Below are positions 44,715 to 53,140 of a stretch of DNA of 64,000 bases, piece by piece. Position 1 is the stretch's first letter, and each line of letters opens with the position of its first letter. Source of the DNA: Planctomycetota bacterium (GTDB taxonomy: Bacteria; Planctomycetota; Phycisphaerae; Sedimentisphaerales; Anaerobacaceae); NCBI GenBank assembly GCA_019456255.1, contig VRUG01000007.1:62001-126000 (forward strand), read 5' to 3'. The position numbers and the translations under genes were made by a program. The notes below the pieces were generated by a model, which saw only the letters and a list, made by a program, of their open reading frames with translations, had not been told where the DNA came from and ran no database searches.

Positions 44715-45695
44715 TTAAAATACAGGTTCAACTGTTCCATCTTCATTTACTTTTGCCATTATAATTCTTTGTGAATCTACATTACGAATCTTGATATACT
44801 CGCCTGCACTGCCTGGCTGCATCGATACGCCTCTAACTGTAACGAAGAGCCCACCCCGATCAATTCTGATAACAACACTTTGATTCCGTTTGAGTAATAT
44901 ATGCGGCTTGACTGGTCCGACCATGCTGGCATGAATAACCATATTGGTAGACAATCGACGCCGTGCGATTAGACCATAGGGTGGGCTCCAATTCGCTGAT
45001 TCCGGATAATTTGATAATGCTTCTTCTATTTTAACATTCTCTTTACTTATTACTGCACCGCGAGCAATATCAACTAACGCTACTGCTCTGCGGCAATTAT
45101 ATTTTAATTTAAATGTCACCTCACGCACTCCTATCTGCTGACCATCACCGAATATTACTATCTGAACTTTCACTTGGTTCCTTATCCCGCTTGTTGCCAA
45201 ACGAGGTGAAAATCGCAAGTCACCTACCCCTCCGAGCATTATAAATTCTTCAGGTGAACCAAGCGGATTAAACTGACATACAGAATTATCTGTAAAGTTC
45301 TTCTTTAAAAATGCTCGTGCAACTTCAATCAACTCCGGCTTTCCAATTGACTTATAATCCTGTCGAATTGCGACCTTGTGTGCACCTGTCAACATCACAT
45401 CAGATGCTGCGATTCCATTGCTGGCTAATCGACTCAATATCAAACGCCTGTCAACAATCAGCTTCTGGTCCTTCATTGAGATTTTGCCAAGACTTATTGC
45501 GCTGGCAGTTACTACTAATTCATCTGAACCGTGAATTATCCCAACTTCACCCAACTTCGGGGTATTGTCTGCTACCGTCACCTTGCGGGGAAGATAGATT
45601 CGCAACAATGGATCTTTCCCTGCCTTCTCAGCCGCTGATATTGCTGAAACAAACAGACTGCCAATCAAAATGATACACAATTTTTTGCTATTCAT
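44715..45695 (-). CDS. flgA: P-ring assembly chaperone FlgA
   Basis: 326 residues with a signal peptide (LCIILIGSLFVSAISA). The N-terminal half is variable. The C-terminal SAF/chaperone domain is clear from about 190: VALVDIARGAVISKENVKIEEAL...LIARRRLSTNMVIHASMVGPVKPHILLKRNQSVVIRIDRGGLFVTVRGVSMQPGSAGEYIKIRNVDSQRII. It helps polymerise FlgI. flgH follows after a short gap. Confidence 0.93.
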   Translation of the reverse strand: MNSKKLCIILIGSLFVSAISAAEKAGKDPLLRIYLPRKVTVADNTPKLGEVGIIHGSDELVVTASAISLGKISMKDQKLIVDRRLILSRLASNGIAASDVMLTGAHKVAIRQDYKSIGKPELIEVARAFLKKNFTDNSVCQFNPLGSPEEFIMLGGVGDLRFSPRLATSGIRNQVKVQIVIFGDGQQIGVREVTFKLKYNCRRAVALVDIARGAVISKENVKIEEALSNYPESANWSPPYGLIARRRLSTNMVIHASMVGPVKPHILLKRNQSVVIRIDRGGLFVTVRGVSMQPGSAGEYIKIRNVDSQRIIMAKVNEDGTVEPVF

Positions 45696-45709
45696 GATTA
45701 TCTCTCATA

Positions 45710-46498
45710 TTAGAATCTTGCTATCTGAATCGCTTTTCGCAGCATCTCGTCTGCTGCTCTTATTGAACGTGAACTAACTTCATACGCTCGTTGAGCTGTT
45801 ATCAAATTCACAAGCTCAGTAATCATCTGAACATTCGACTTCTCCAAAAACCTTGACTGGATTGAACCAAAACCATCCTGGCTTGCTGTTCCTGTTGTTG
45901 GTGTACCGCTCGCGTCAGTCTCCGACAAAAGATTATCACCCATGCTTTCAAGACCGGATGGATTCTGAAAACGCGCCAACTGAATAGTGCCGACAACACT
46001 TTGAGTGCCAGATGATGAGGTCACATTTACACTACCGTCTGTTCCAATTGTTATGTTTGTTGAGCCAGCAGGTATAGTAATCGCTGGCGAAATAGGATAC
46101 CCTGTTGAGGTCAACAACTCACCTGCTGAGCCTTGTAGAAGTGCACCGTCCCGAGTATACTTGGTACTGCCGTCAGGCATGTCTACCTGCAAAAAACCAT
46201 CGCCTGTAATCGCTATATCTAACGAGTTGCCCGTATTCTGAAGCTCACCCATTGTAAAAATCTTTACCGTCGCAGCAGCTCGAACTCCACTGCCTACTTC
46301 AATACCTGTAGGACTCTTCAGGCCAGCTACTACTTCGGAGCCTGCCTGACGCATCGTTATATAAAGCAGGTCCTGAAAATCAATCTGGCTACGCTTAAAG
46401 CCTGTCGTATTGATATTGGCAAGGTTATTAGCTGTTACGTCTACCATCATCTGCTGTGCTTCCATACCGGTCGCTGATGTTGAAAATGCCCTTAACAT
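45710..46498 (-). CDS. flgG: Flagellar distal rod protein FlgG
   Basis: 262 residues, family length. MLRAFSTSATGMEAQQMMVDVTANNLANINTTGFKRSQIDFQDLLY and the C-terminus FLEKSNVQMITELVNLITAQRAYEVSSRSIRAADEMLRKAIQI are textbook FlgG, including the 'YQTIR'-like rod-specific insert region DLLYITMRQAGSE. FlgG forms the distal rod within the P and L rings. Confidence 0.97.
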   Translation of the reverse strand: MLRAFSTSATGMEAQQMMVDVTANNLANINTTGFKRSQIDFQDLLYITMRQAGSEVVAGLKSPTGIEVGSGVRAAATVKIFTMGELQNTGNSLDIAITGDGFLQVDMPDGSTKYTRDGALLQGSAGELLTSTGYPISPAITIPAGSTNITIGTDGSVNVTSSSGTQSVVGTIQLARFQNPSGLESMGDNLLSETDASGTPTTGTASQDGFGSIQSRFLEKSNVQMITELVNLITAQRAYEVSSRSIRAADEMLRKAIQIARF

Positions 46499-46534
46499 AA
46501 TTCTTTCTCCTTAATACTAAGGTAAACTTTCTAA

Positions 46535-47266
46535 TTAACTATTCGCTACACTCATTAGGCTCTTAGAAACATCTCGCTTAACTGCGATAAACTTCATATT
46601 AGCTTCGTAAAGCCGTGACACCATTATCATATCTACAAGCTCTTCAACTAATTTAACGTTAGATTGCTCCTGGAAGCCTTGCTTAACTATAAGCTTTTCA
46701 GCCTCCTCACCAACAACTCCTTCCGGAGCTTTGAAACAGCTTGCACCTACTGCCATGAGGTCCTCCTCATTTTCCTTGAAATCCACAAGCTTAAACTTGC
46801 CGATCGCTGCTCCATTTGCGAGAATATTGCCGTCAGTTCCAACCTTTAAATCTAAAATACTTATTGTATTCGGCACAGAAATCGCCCCTGACTCACCTGC
46901 CACTATTCGCCCTGAAGAATCCACTATCTGACCATTTTCATCCAAAGCAAAAGCTCCATTTCGAGTATAAAGTGGACCTTCTGGCGTCTCTAACATAAAG
47001 AAACCTTTGCCGTGTAACGCGAAATCTAAAGAACGTCCGGTGATACGCATATTCCCCTGCGTAAAGTCATAGGTTGTTCTTAAATTGATTTCATCACCAT
47101 TAGCTGCCTGCATACCTACACCTTGTACGGCAAGGGACCTGGCAAAGGAGTTGACTCTACGCTTAAAACCTATCGTATTCGAATTAGACAGATTGTGCGC
47201 AACTACATTAAATTCTGTAGCCAAATCTGTCAACTTCGAACCTATTTGTGTTATCATATCTGACAT
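46535..47266 (-). CDS. flgF: Flagellar proximal rod protein FlgF
   Basis: 243 residues, family length. The rod-family N-terminus (TDLATEFNVVAHNLSNSNTIGFKRRVNSFARSL), the central ITGRSLDFALHGKGFFMLETPEGPLYTRNGAFALDENGQIVDSSG and C-terminus QGFQEQSNVKLVEELVDMIMVSRLYEANMKFI identify it. Position directly before flgG fits FlgF rather than a second FlgG. Confidence 0.93.
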   Translation of the reverse strand: MSDMITQIGSKLTDLATEFNVVAHNLSNSNTIGFKRRVNSFARSLAVQGVGMQAANGDEINLRTTYDFTQGNMRITGRSLDFALHGKGFFMLETPEGPLYTRNGAFALDENGQIVDSSGRIVAGESGAISVPNTISILDLKVGTDGNILANGAAIGKFKLVDFKENEEDLMAVGASCFKAPEGVVGEEAEKLIVKQGFQEQSNVKLVEELVDMIMVSRLYEANMKFIAVKRDVSKSLMSVANS

Positions 47267-47267
47267 C

Positions 47268-48626
47268 TTATACCTCTTGTGCGACCTTTTTTTCTACAAC
47301 GCCGCTCTCTTTGTCCTTTTTATTTTCCTCGTTATCAGAAACGTCTTTCTTCTCATCATTGGATTTTATAGCACTTGCATTCGTAACACGAACCAGTTCA
47401 TTAACATCAGAATCAGTCAAACCTGTCAGTTCCAATGCAACAGAAAAACCGTTCTCTACTTTTCTAACAAAGCGAACCTCTGCAATATCTCTAACTACCT
47501 GTGTTATCACAGTTATCACTTTCCTATATTTGTCTTCGCCCTGGTCTTTTTTTGTCAATTCCCCCTCAGACTTGAGGACCGTTCGACGAATCTGCTTTTC
47601 TTCAAGGTTAAATATTACAAGAACCTTTTCGCCGACTTTCAGGTCCAATGACGTATCTATTTTCAAACCAGGACCGGCTAACTCTGTAATAACTGCAGAG
47701 GAGAATTCAGGCTTCATGAACTCAACAGATACCGGTAATTCCCTCTCAGTATCATTGTCGCCAACCACACGTTTAAAATCCTTGCTATGAGCATAGATGA
47801 AAGGAAAACGTGTAATAAAAGCTGGCCTGTTCACGGGAACACGAGGGAATGTCCTGCGATTTATAAAACGAATATTATTGCTGTGACGCAAACTCCAATT
47901 ACTGCCGTTACAGCTAACAACTGCTGTATCAAATTCCCATATCGATGCACCAAAATTACATCGAACACACCATTTTTCACCAACTTTACTCTCTGCTCCG
48001 TCACCAACTTTAATCTCAAGTTCCATACTGCTGCTTTTAACAATATCTGCCTCTATCTCACCAAGTTCAGGCTTTGCTAATGAACGCATCAAAAACTTCT
48101 TATCTATAGGAATATTCCTGCTGCTCATCTTCTTGCTTTTACTTGCCGATGAACCTATGGATGACGATGACCGAATTTTAAAACCAAGCTTCTCTCGCAA
48201 GATGGATAGCTCAATACGCAACTGCTTACTCACATCTTCTCCGTGAACCGAAAGACTCTCATCTATCAGCTTGTCTATCTGACGGTCAAAGGCGCGGCTC
48301 ATCGTAAATATTGCGCCACTACGCTTGAGACCGGCTAAATTCGCTATACGAAAAAGAAGTTGACACTCACGAGTACTTAAGCCTCTGCGAGTGCAATATT
48401 CACCAAACAATTCTTTGCTAAACTTGTGACTCTCTATATAACGAAGAACTGTGATGATAAGAAACAGGATACTTAAAATTACTAAGGCACTACCCCCTAT
48501 CAAGACAAACCAGCGGACTACATCTACATCCGCCCTTAATCTCTTTGCCCCCTGCCACCTCTGAGCCGGAGTCAAAGACGCAACGAGAAAATCAACATAT
48601 CTGGTTGTCAAAAATATCTTTATCAT
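47268..48626 (-). CDS. Membrane-anchored PilZ-domain protein (YcgR-like, degenerate)
   Basis: 452 residues. One or two transmembrane stretches near 38-62 (WFVLIGGSALVILSILFLIITVL) are followed by a helical region. Next comes a YcgR-type beta domain (about 165-250: VKSSSMELEIKVGDGAESKVGEKW) and a PilZ-like barrel from about 250, with the RxxxR motif in NRRTFPRVPVN. The second c-di-GMP motif D/NxSxxG appears only as ITELAGPGL, so binding is uncertain. The C-terminus is lysine/glutamate-rich. The gene sits 2 bases before flgF and 52 bases after flgE, so it is co-expressed with the hook and rod. A c-di-GMP-linked motor brake is the likeliest role. Confidence 0.7.
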   Translation of the reverse strand: MIKIFLTTRYVDFLVASLTPAQRWQGAKRLRADVDVVRWFVLIGGSALVILSILFLIITVLRYIESHKFSKELFGEYCTRRGLSTRECQLLFRIANLAGLKRSGAIFTMSRAFDRQIDKLIDESLSVHGEDVSKQLRIELSILREKLGFKIRSSSSIGSSASKSKKMSSRNIPIDKKFLMRSLAKPELGEIEADIVKSSSMELEIKVGDGAESKVGEKWCVRCNFGASIWEFDTAVVSCNGSNWSLRHSNNIRFINRRTFPRVPVNRPAFITRFPFIYAHSKDFKRVVGDNDTERELPVSVEFMKPEFSSAVITELAGPGLKIDTSLDLKVGEKVLVIFNLEEKQIRRTVLKSEGELTKKDQGEDKYRKVITVITQVVRDIAEVRFVRKVENGFSVALELTGLTDSDVNELVRVTNASAIKSNDEKKDVSDNEENKKDKESGVVEKKVAQEV

Positions 48627-48678
48627 GTTATCAAAGTGTTTATTATGTTATTCAGTTATCAGAAAATCTTAGAACTTA

Positions 48679-50373
48679 CTAGCGAATCAGACTTGTTAGT
48701 TCTCTCAGGATGTCATTTGCCACCCTGATAGTTCGTGCATTGGCCTGAAAACCATTCTGCGCTTGAATCATGTTTATGAACTCAGTTGCAACATCTGCAT
48801 TGGATTTCTCTAATGATCCACCGCGAATCGAACCGGCACCACCTGTCGATGCCTGTTTTGCAACTGCTGTACCTGAGTTCGCTGACGAAATCTTATAGCC
48901 GCTGCCGACACTTTCAAGACCTGTCGTATTCTGGAACAACGCTACCTGAATCATTGCGATATTCTTCTTAATACCATTCGAGAACGCACCAATTACAATT
49001 CCTTCCTTGTTCACCGATACCGTCGAAAGGCTACCTGCCTCATAACCATCCTGGCTTGTCGCCACCGCCGTTGAGGCACCGGCTTGCTGACCCAAACCAT
49101 TCCACTGGCCTGCAGTACCCATCGATAATGTTATTGTTTGTGGATTGGATGGGTCATGGTCAAAGCCCACTATAAAATTAGAGGGGTCCGAACCGGTTAT
49201 ACCTGAATAAACGCCTGTTGTAGAATTAAACGTTATACCTTTGATTCTACGATTATCGTTCGTTATCGAATTGACATCACCGGTAATCGATGTCAAAACC
49301 ATGTCCCACTGGTTTGCGGTGCCTGTCCTCACAAAAGCACCGCTAAGAACGTGGTCGTTGCCCAGCGAATCAAAAACCTTAATATTAATGCTCTTGACCT
49401 CTTCTCCGCCTACTGTTAGTATCTCAAAATATTCCGGCGAAGTCAAAGCGTCACTGCCTGTGCTTGATGCGGTATACGCTAATGCTAAATCTGTTTGACT
49501 ATAACCCGCTGTGTCATCTGTCACCACTATCTTGCCGTTCGATATACTTGCCGTAACATCAGTGGCGCCACCATTAAGCTTGGTATCTATATAAGTTAAT
49601 AAATCACCTACTGTTGTCGTCCCAGGTGTTATAGTCAAACCGGTTGCATCTGTTACCTCCGTACCATCAGGCTGATAGCCGGTAACCTTTATTGTCGCTG
49701 CCGTACCACCGGCTGTACCACTGTACTGGTCAAGGGCAGAGATTAAAGTTGCTGATGTCGCTGCCGTACCGCTACTGGTGGTAAATGCAATATTAGAGGT
49801 TAACACATTACCCTGGGTGGTATCAAACGTCGAATTTGCACTCAGGTTACCTACTACAGACACCGATGTTGTCGCTTTGGCTGGCATGTTAATACCATAA
49901 GGAACACTAATATCTGAGACACCACTTAACTGAAAACCATCATCTTGACCAACCTCACCCATTCGCTGAACCTTATAGCCAGTTGCCGGGTCTACAAGAA
50001 TCTTGTTTTCATCAACTGCAAATGCACCTGCACGAGTGTAGACATCCTTAGAACCATCATTCAATACAAAGTAACCCTCACCTTCAATTGCAAGGTCAAG
50101 CGCAATACCAGTACTTAAGAAGCTGCCCTGGGCCATATCAGGCGAAATACCTGCTACACCAACACCACTACCCATCTGCTGAGGGTTGGTACCACCGACC
50201 GTATCGGTCGGCTGAGAGGCCTTTTGTAACGTCTCACTCAAAAGCTCGGAAAAAATTACTCTACTCGCCTTAAAACCTGTCGTATTAACATTAGCCAAGT
50301 TGTTACCTGCTACATCCAACATCTTCTGATGGGCCTGCAATCCTGTCACGCCTGCGCTTAATGCAAAACTCAT
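48679..50373 (-). CDS. flgE: Flagellar hook protein FlgE
   Basis: 564 residues, longer than the enteric 400 because of an inserted domain. ALSAGVTGLQAHQKMLDVAGNNLANVNTTGFKASRVIFSELL and the C-terminus GSIRGGSLEKSNADVATEFINMIQAQNGFQANARTIRVANDIL are diagnostic. The insert (about 210-300: TVGDLLTYIDTKLNGGATDVTASISNGKIVVTDDTAG) resembles the flagellin-IN repeats in FliD here. It forms the universal joint. Confidence 0.95.
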   Translation of the reverse strand: MSFALSAGVTGLQAHQKMLDVAGNNLANVNTTGFKASRVIFSELLSETLQKASQPTDTVGGTNPQQMGSGVGVAGISPDMAQGSFLSTGIALDLAIEGEGYFVLNDGSKDVYTRAGAFAVDENKILVDPATGYKVQRMGEVGQDDGFQLSGVSDISVPYGINMPAKATTSVSVVGNLSANSTFDTTQGNVLTSNIAFTTSSGTAATSATLISALDQYSGTAGGTAATIKVTGYQPDGTEVTDATGLTITPGTTTVGDLLTYIDTKLNGGATDVTASISNGKIVVTDDTAGYSQTDLALAYTASSTGSDALTSPEYFEILTVGGEEVKSINIKVFDSLGNDHVLSGAFVRTGTANQWDMVLTSITGDVNSITNDNRRIKGITFNSTTGVYSGITGSDPSNFIVGFDHDPSNPQTITLSMGTAGQWNGLGQQAGASTAVATSQDGYEAGSLSTVSVNKEGIVIGAFSNGIKKNIAMIQVALFQNTTGLESVGSGYKISSANSGTAVAKQASTGGAGSIRGGSLEKSNADVATEFINMIQAQNGFQANARTIRVANDILRELTSLIR

Positions 50374-50401
50374 TTCCTAAGCTCCTTATATTTAAAAGTC
50401 C

Positions 50402-50797
50402 TTAGCCTGCCTGATTTTTAACTGACAAAACCTCTTCCATGCCAACCGTATGAGTACCTACTAATAATGATATCGCACCACTGGGATCATTGAGGACCAT
50501 CTCAACCACACCGGATGCTAACCCGTCTGTCCCATCCGCATTCTCCACCGCAAAGGAAATCTCTTTGCCAATAAGTGAATTGGCATAAGTCTTCTCAGTT
50601 GTCGCAAGAACATTGGAAAAACTCGTATTCATATTCTCTAACTGTTGAAGCGAAGAAAACTGTGACAATTGAGCTGCCATCTCATTATTATTCATAGGCT
50701 CAAGGGGATTTTGATTTTGAAGCTGTGTAACTAAAAGCTTCATATAATCCATCTGAATATCGCTTGCTGTTGCTACTGTTGGTGCTATTGCTGCCAT
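50402..50797 (-). CDS. flgD: Hook cap/scaffold protein FlgD, short form
   Basis: 131 residues. The N-terminal FlgD core is clear: MDYMKLLVTQLQNQNPLEPMNNNEMAAQLSQFSSLQQLENMNTSF. A small beta-rich part follows (IGKEISFAVENADGTDGLASGVVEMV), but the Tudor/FnIII tail of classical FlgD (about 220 residues) is missing. The stop is followed by flgE after 28 bases, with no sign of a frameshifted remainder, so this appears to be a natural short form. It is the first gene of the minus-strand unit. Confidence 0.92.
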   Translation of the reverse strand: MAAIAPTVATASDIQMDYMKLLVTQLQNQNPLEPMNNNEMAAQLSQFSSLQQLENMNTSFSNVLATTEKTYANSLIGKEISFAVENADGTDGLASGVVEMVLNDPSGAISLLVGTHTVGMEEVLSVKNQAG

Positions 50798-50860
50798 TTA
50801 CTTATCCCTTTATTTCAAAGTTTTAATTATCAGAATAAAACTTACATATGCACTCTCTAT

Positions 50861-50876
50861 CGCAACTAACGTGCCA
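50861..50876 (-). promoter_or_regulatory. Sigma-54 promoter of the flgD-flgL unit
   Basis: Minus strand TGGCACGTTAGTTGCG, a near-perfect -24/-12 match with GG-N10-GC. The predicted start is near 50849, giving a leader of about 50 bases before the flgD ATG at 50797. It would drive at least flgD-flgE-pilZ-flgF-flgG-flgA-flgH-flgI-flgJ-flgN-flgK-flgL. Confidence 0.8.
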
Positions 50877-51425
50877 ATACGAAAACCACTCTGTTGAAAC
50901 ATGCCCGTAACTACCGCAAAAATAAGTAGTTATAAAAATAATAAAATTGGAAAAACAAAAAACAAGGGACAAATATCTGCTGACTTTAACCCTCGCAGTG
51001 GATGATTCTTCCTAAACACCAGAAGATTTTGCCGTTATTGCATGAAGATTTAATTAGATTTGAAAAAACTTCAAATTTATTCGCTTTATTAAAAAAATAT
51101 AACGTCCTATAAAAATATTATGTCACTACCATCGCAATTCGTTATTTTATACGTCCTATAAGAATACTGCCTCCAAATCAACCGCTCGGACTGTTTGCAC
51201 TACCTCTATTGCAATGTCCGATAACACTCCGTCCAATATTAACACACTAAAACTTAAAGAGACCGTGACATTATTGGTAAGTCCTATAAAAAATTAAAGT
51301 TATAAAACCATTTCGGACGATTAACCACCTAACTACGTTGTGTAAGGTTCGGATTTAATTTGTAATGTTATCTTTTTTTAATTTATGAAAGTATTCCGGG
51401 GGGATTACTATCATGGCGGAAAAAT
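50877..51425. other. Control region between flgD and the first sigma-54 activator
   Basis: About 550 AT-rich bases without a gene on either strand that I would accept. It contains the GTCCnATAA repeat cluster (51104-51289) and an imperfect TTGCA...TGCAA pair near 51195-51213. The promoter of the activator gene is not obvious. GGCGGAAAAAT lies directly before its ATG at 51426. Confidence 0.6.
51104..51289 (+). repeat. Cluster of GTCCnATAA direct repeats
   Basis: GTCCTATAA occurs at 51104, 51153 and 51281 with matching flanks (ACGTCCTATAAAAATA, ACGTCCTATAAGAATA, AAGTCCTATAAAAAAT). Variants GTCCGATAA (51216) and GTCCAATAT (51231) lie between them. All five face the same way, upstream of the activator gene at 51426 and behind the divergent flgD promoter. 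They look like binding sites for one regulator; which one is unknown. Confidence 0.55.
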
Positions 51426-52847
51426 ATGGGTTTACGCAGGATTGTTGTTGCAAGCAGGGATGCAGATGTTCAGAAACTTGCAAGACAGGTTGGACAGGAA
51501 ATATTTGTCGCAGACGACCTGATCGAAGCTTTGGACATCATCCAACATGTCGAACCTGACTTAGTCATATTTGACCACCAATTCACACCTGAACATATCA
51601 GACAATTCCTTGGCGCTTCCAGTCAAACTGCAAATTTACACGTTATTATAGTTGGTGAAGACGAAAACAACTCTGCTACTGCAGCTGAATTCATGCAAAT
51701 CGGTGTACACGATTACATTAATGGCAAAAAAGACCACCACAGACTAAAGCAAATTGTCAATCAGATAAATAATGCCGGCAAAAACGAAGAAACCACCGAC
51801 AATAGCTTCTTCGCTGAAGATTTTGCCGCACAAATACCTATCGTAGGAAAAAGCCAGGCAACAAAAAACACACTCAAGATGATTAAGATCGTCGCAAAGA
51901 GTAAATGCAGCCCCATCCTGATCGTAGGAGAAACAGGAACAGGAAAGGAACTCACCGCAAAAGCGCTGCATCTCCTGAGATGCCCAAAAGAAAAATTTGT
52001 CGCCATCAATTGTGCCGCTCTGACCGCTAATCTACTCGAAAGTGAGCTTTTCGGCCATGTTAAAGGCTCTTTCACCGGCGCTGACAGAGAAAAAACCGGA
52101 CTGCTCGAATTGGCTGGAAACGGTACACTCTTCCTCGATGAAATCAGCGAAATGCCGCTCGACCTGCAGGCAAAACTCCTGAGAGTTCTACAGGAAAAAG
52201 AATTCAGAAAAGTCGGAGGTATAAAAAATATCACCTGTAAAGCAACTATTATCGCTTCAAGTAATAGAATGCTAAAACATGAAGTGGACGCAAAGAAATT
52301 CAGGCAGGACCTCTATTATAGACTTAACATCTTCCCCATCAAGCTAACGCCCCTAAAATCTCCAGCAAGAACCGATGACATCCCCCTGCTGGCGGAATAC
52401 TTCATTAAAAATTCGACCATCTGCCCGGAAAAGACTGGCAAGATTAAGTCTATTACTAATATGGCACTCGAAAAACTGCAAAAACATAATTGGCCCGGAA
52501 ATGTACGTGAACTATTTAATACCATCGAAAGAGCAATCATCCTCGAAACTACAGATAAAATTGGACTTAGCAGTATAATCATCGATACCGAAGAAATTGA
52601 AAACCATAACCAAAACTCAATTTCAAACAATGTAAGTGACTTCTCACTGGCAAAAGCTGAAAAAGAACTCATCGCAAGAGCACTTCAGCAAACAGGATGG
52701 CAAAAAACACGTGCAGCAAGCCTACTCGGAATCAACAGAGCCACCCTTTACGCAAAAGTCAAACAATACAATATCGAAAAAGACCCCTTCAATCCAACCC
52801 AACCCCTCGAAGTCCAATTCGATCAGCCCGTAACCATTGCTAAATAG
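51426..52847 (+). CDS. NtrC-family sigma-54 activator with partly degenerate receiver
   Basis: 473 residues. Receiver-like domain 4-115: D50 in DLVIFDH occupies the phosphoacceptor place, but the acidic pair of strand 1 is lost (VVASRDA). AAA+ domain: Walker A GETGTGKE at 168-175, Walker B LFLDE ending 238-239, and the sigma-54 contact loop as GSFTGA (214-219), a known-type variant of GAFTGA. A Fis-type helix-turn-helix ends the protein (LIARALQQTGWQKTRAASLLGINRATLYAKVKQYNI). No sensor kinase gene is nearby. It is a candidate master activator of the seven sigma-54 promoters, comparable with FleQ/FlrA/FlrC, by inference. Confidence 0.88.
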   Translation: MGLRRIVVASRDADVQKLARQVGQEIFVADDLIEALDIIQHVEPDLVIFDHQFTPEHIRQFLGASSQTANLHVIIVGEDENNSATAAEFMQIGVHDYINGKKDHHRLKQIVNQINNAGKNEETTDNSFFAEDFAAQIPIVGKSQATKNTLKMIKIVAKSKCSPILIVGETGTGKELTAKALHLLRCPKEKFVAINCAALTANLLESELFGHVKGSFTGADREKTGLLELAGNGTLFLDEISEMPLDLQAKLLRVLQEKEFRKVGGIKNITCKATIIASSNRMLKHEVDAKKFRQDLYYRLNIFPIKLTPLKSPARTDDIPLLAEYFIKNSTICPEKTGKIKSITNMALEKLQKHNWPGNVRELFNTIERAIILETTDKIGLSSIIIDTEEIENHNQNSISNNVSDFSLAKAEKELIARALQQTGWQKTRAASLLGINRATLYAKVKQYNIEKDPFNPTQPLEVQFDQPVTIAK

Positions 52848-52969
52848 CAATCCAACATCAACCAATCCATAGCAAAACCATTTTTAATTGAAATCACCAA
52901 TGTCTGAAAAACTATCTATCCGTATAAATTTCTGACACTCATCATACCCTCTAAAAAATTGCCGCACCC

Positions 52970-53010
52970 CTAAAAAACTCGTTTTTAGCCAAATAATACA
53001 CAAAAACGCC
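52970..53010 (+). repeat. Stem-loop and AAAAACGCC element before a sigma-54 promoter
   Basis: CTAAAAA (52970-52976) pairs with TTTTTAG (52982-52988) around a five-base loop. GTTTTT (52981) and AAAAACGCC (53002-53010) also repeat the arrangement seen at 3620-3660 before flgB, with a spacer 11 bases shorter. It may be an activator site for the promoter at 53035. The stem could also act as a weak terminator for the activator gene. The remaining gap sequence (52848-53140) shows nothing else. Confidence 0.45.
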
Positions 53011-53034
53011 GCTCTTAAAGACCCTCAGTTACTC

Positions 53035-53050
53035 TGGCACAGCTATTGCT
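53035..53050 (+). promoter_or_regulatory. Sigma-54 promoter of the TPR/activator/fliL unit
   Basis: TGGCACAGCTATTGCT matches TGGCAC-N5-TTGCW with exact spacing. The predicted start is near 53062, about 80 bases before the ATG at 53141. It could drive the TPR genes, the second activator, fliL-fliM-fliN-flhA and fliA, since no other promoter is evident before them. Confidence 0.82.
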
Positions 53051-53140
53051 ACTACCTTACTAAGGTTGTGAAATGCGCATTCACTAACCACTGCCGTCTC
53101 GCGACGGTTACCTAAGGTTTGGATAATAAGGTTGAAAAAT

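Noticed and set aside
47085-47790. Two overlapping plus-strand open frames of 188 and 180 residues
   Set aside because: They are antisense to flgF and the PilZ gene, overlap each other in different frames, and show serine/phenylalanine-rich composition typical of shadow frames.
51195-51224. Sigma-28 promoter at GTCCGATAA before the activator
   Set aside because: The -10-like block is good but no TAAA lies 15 bases upstream; it fits better as a member of the GTCCnATAA repeat set.
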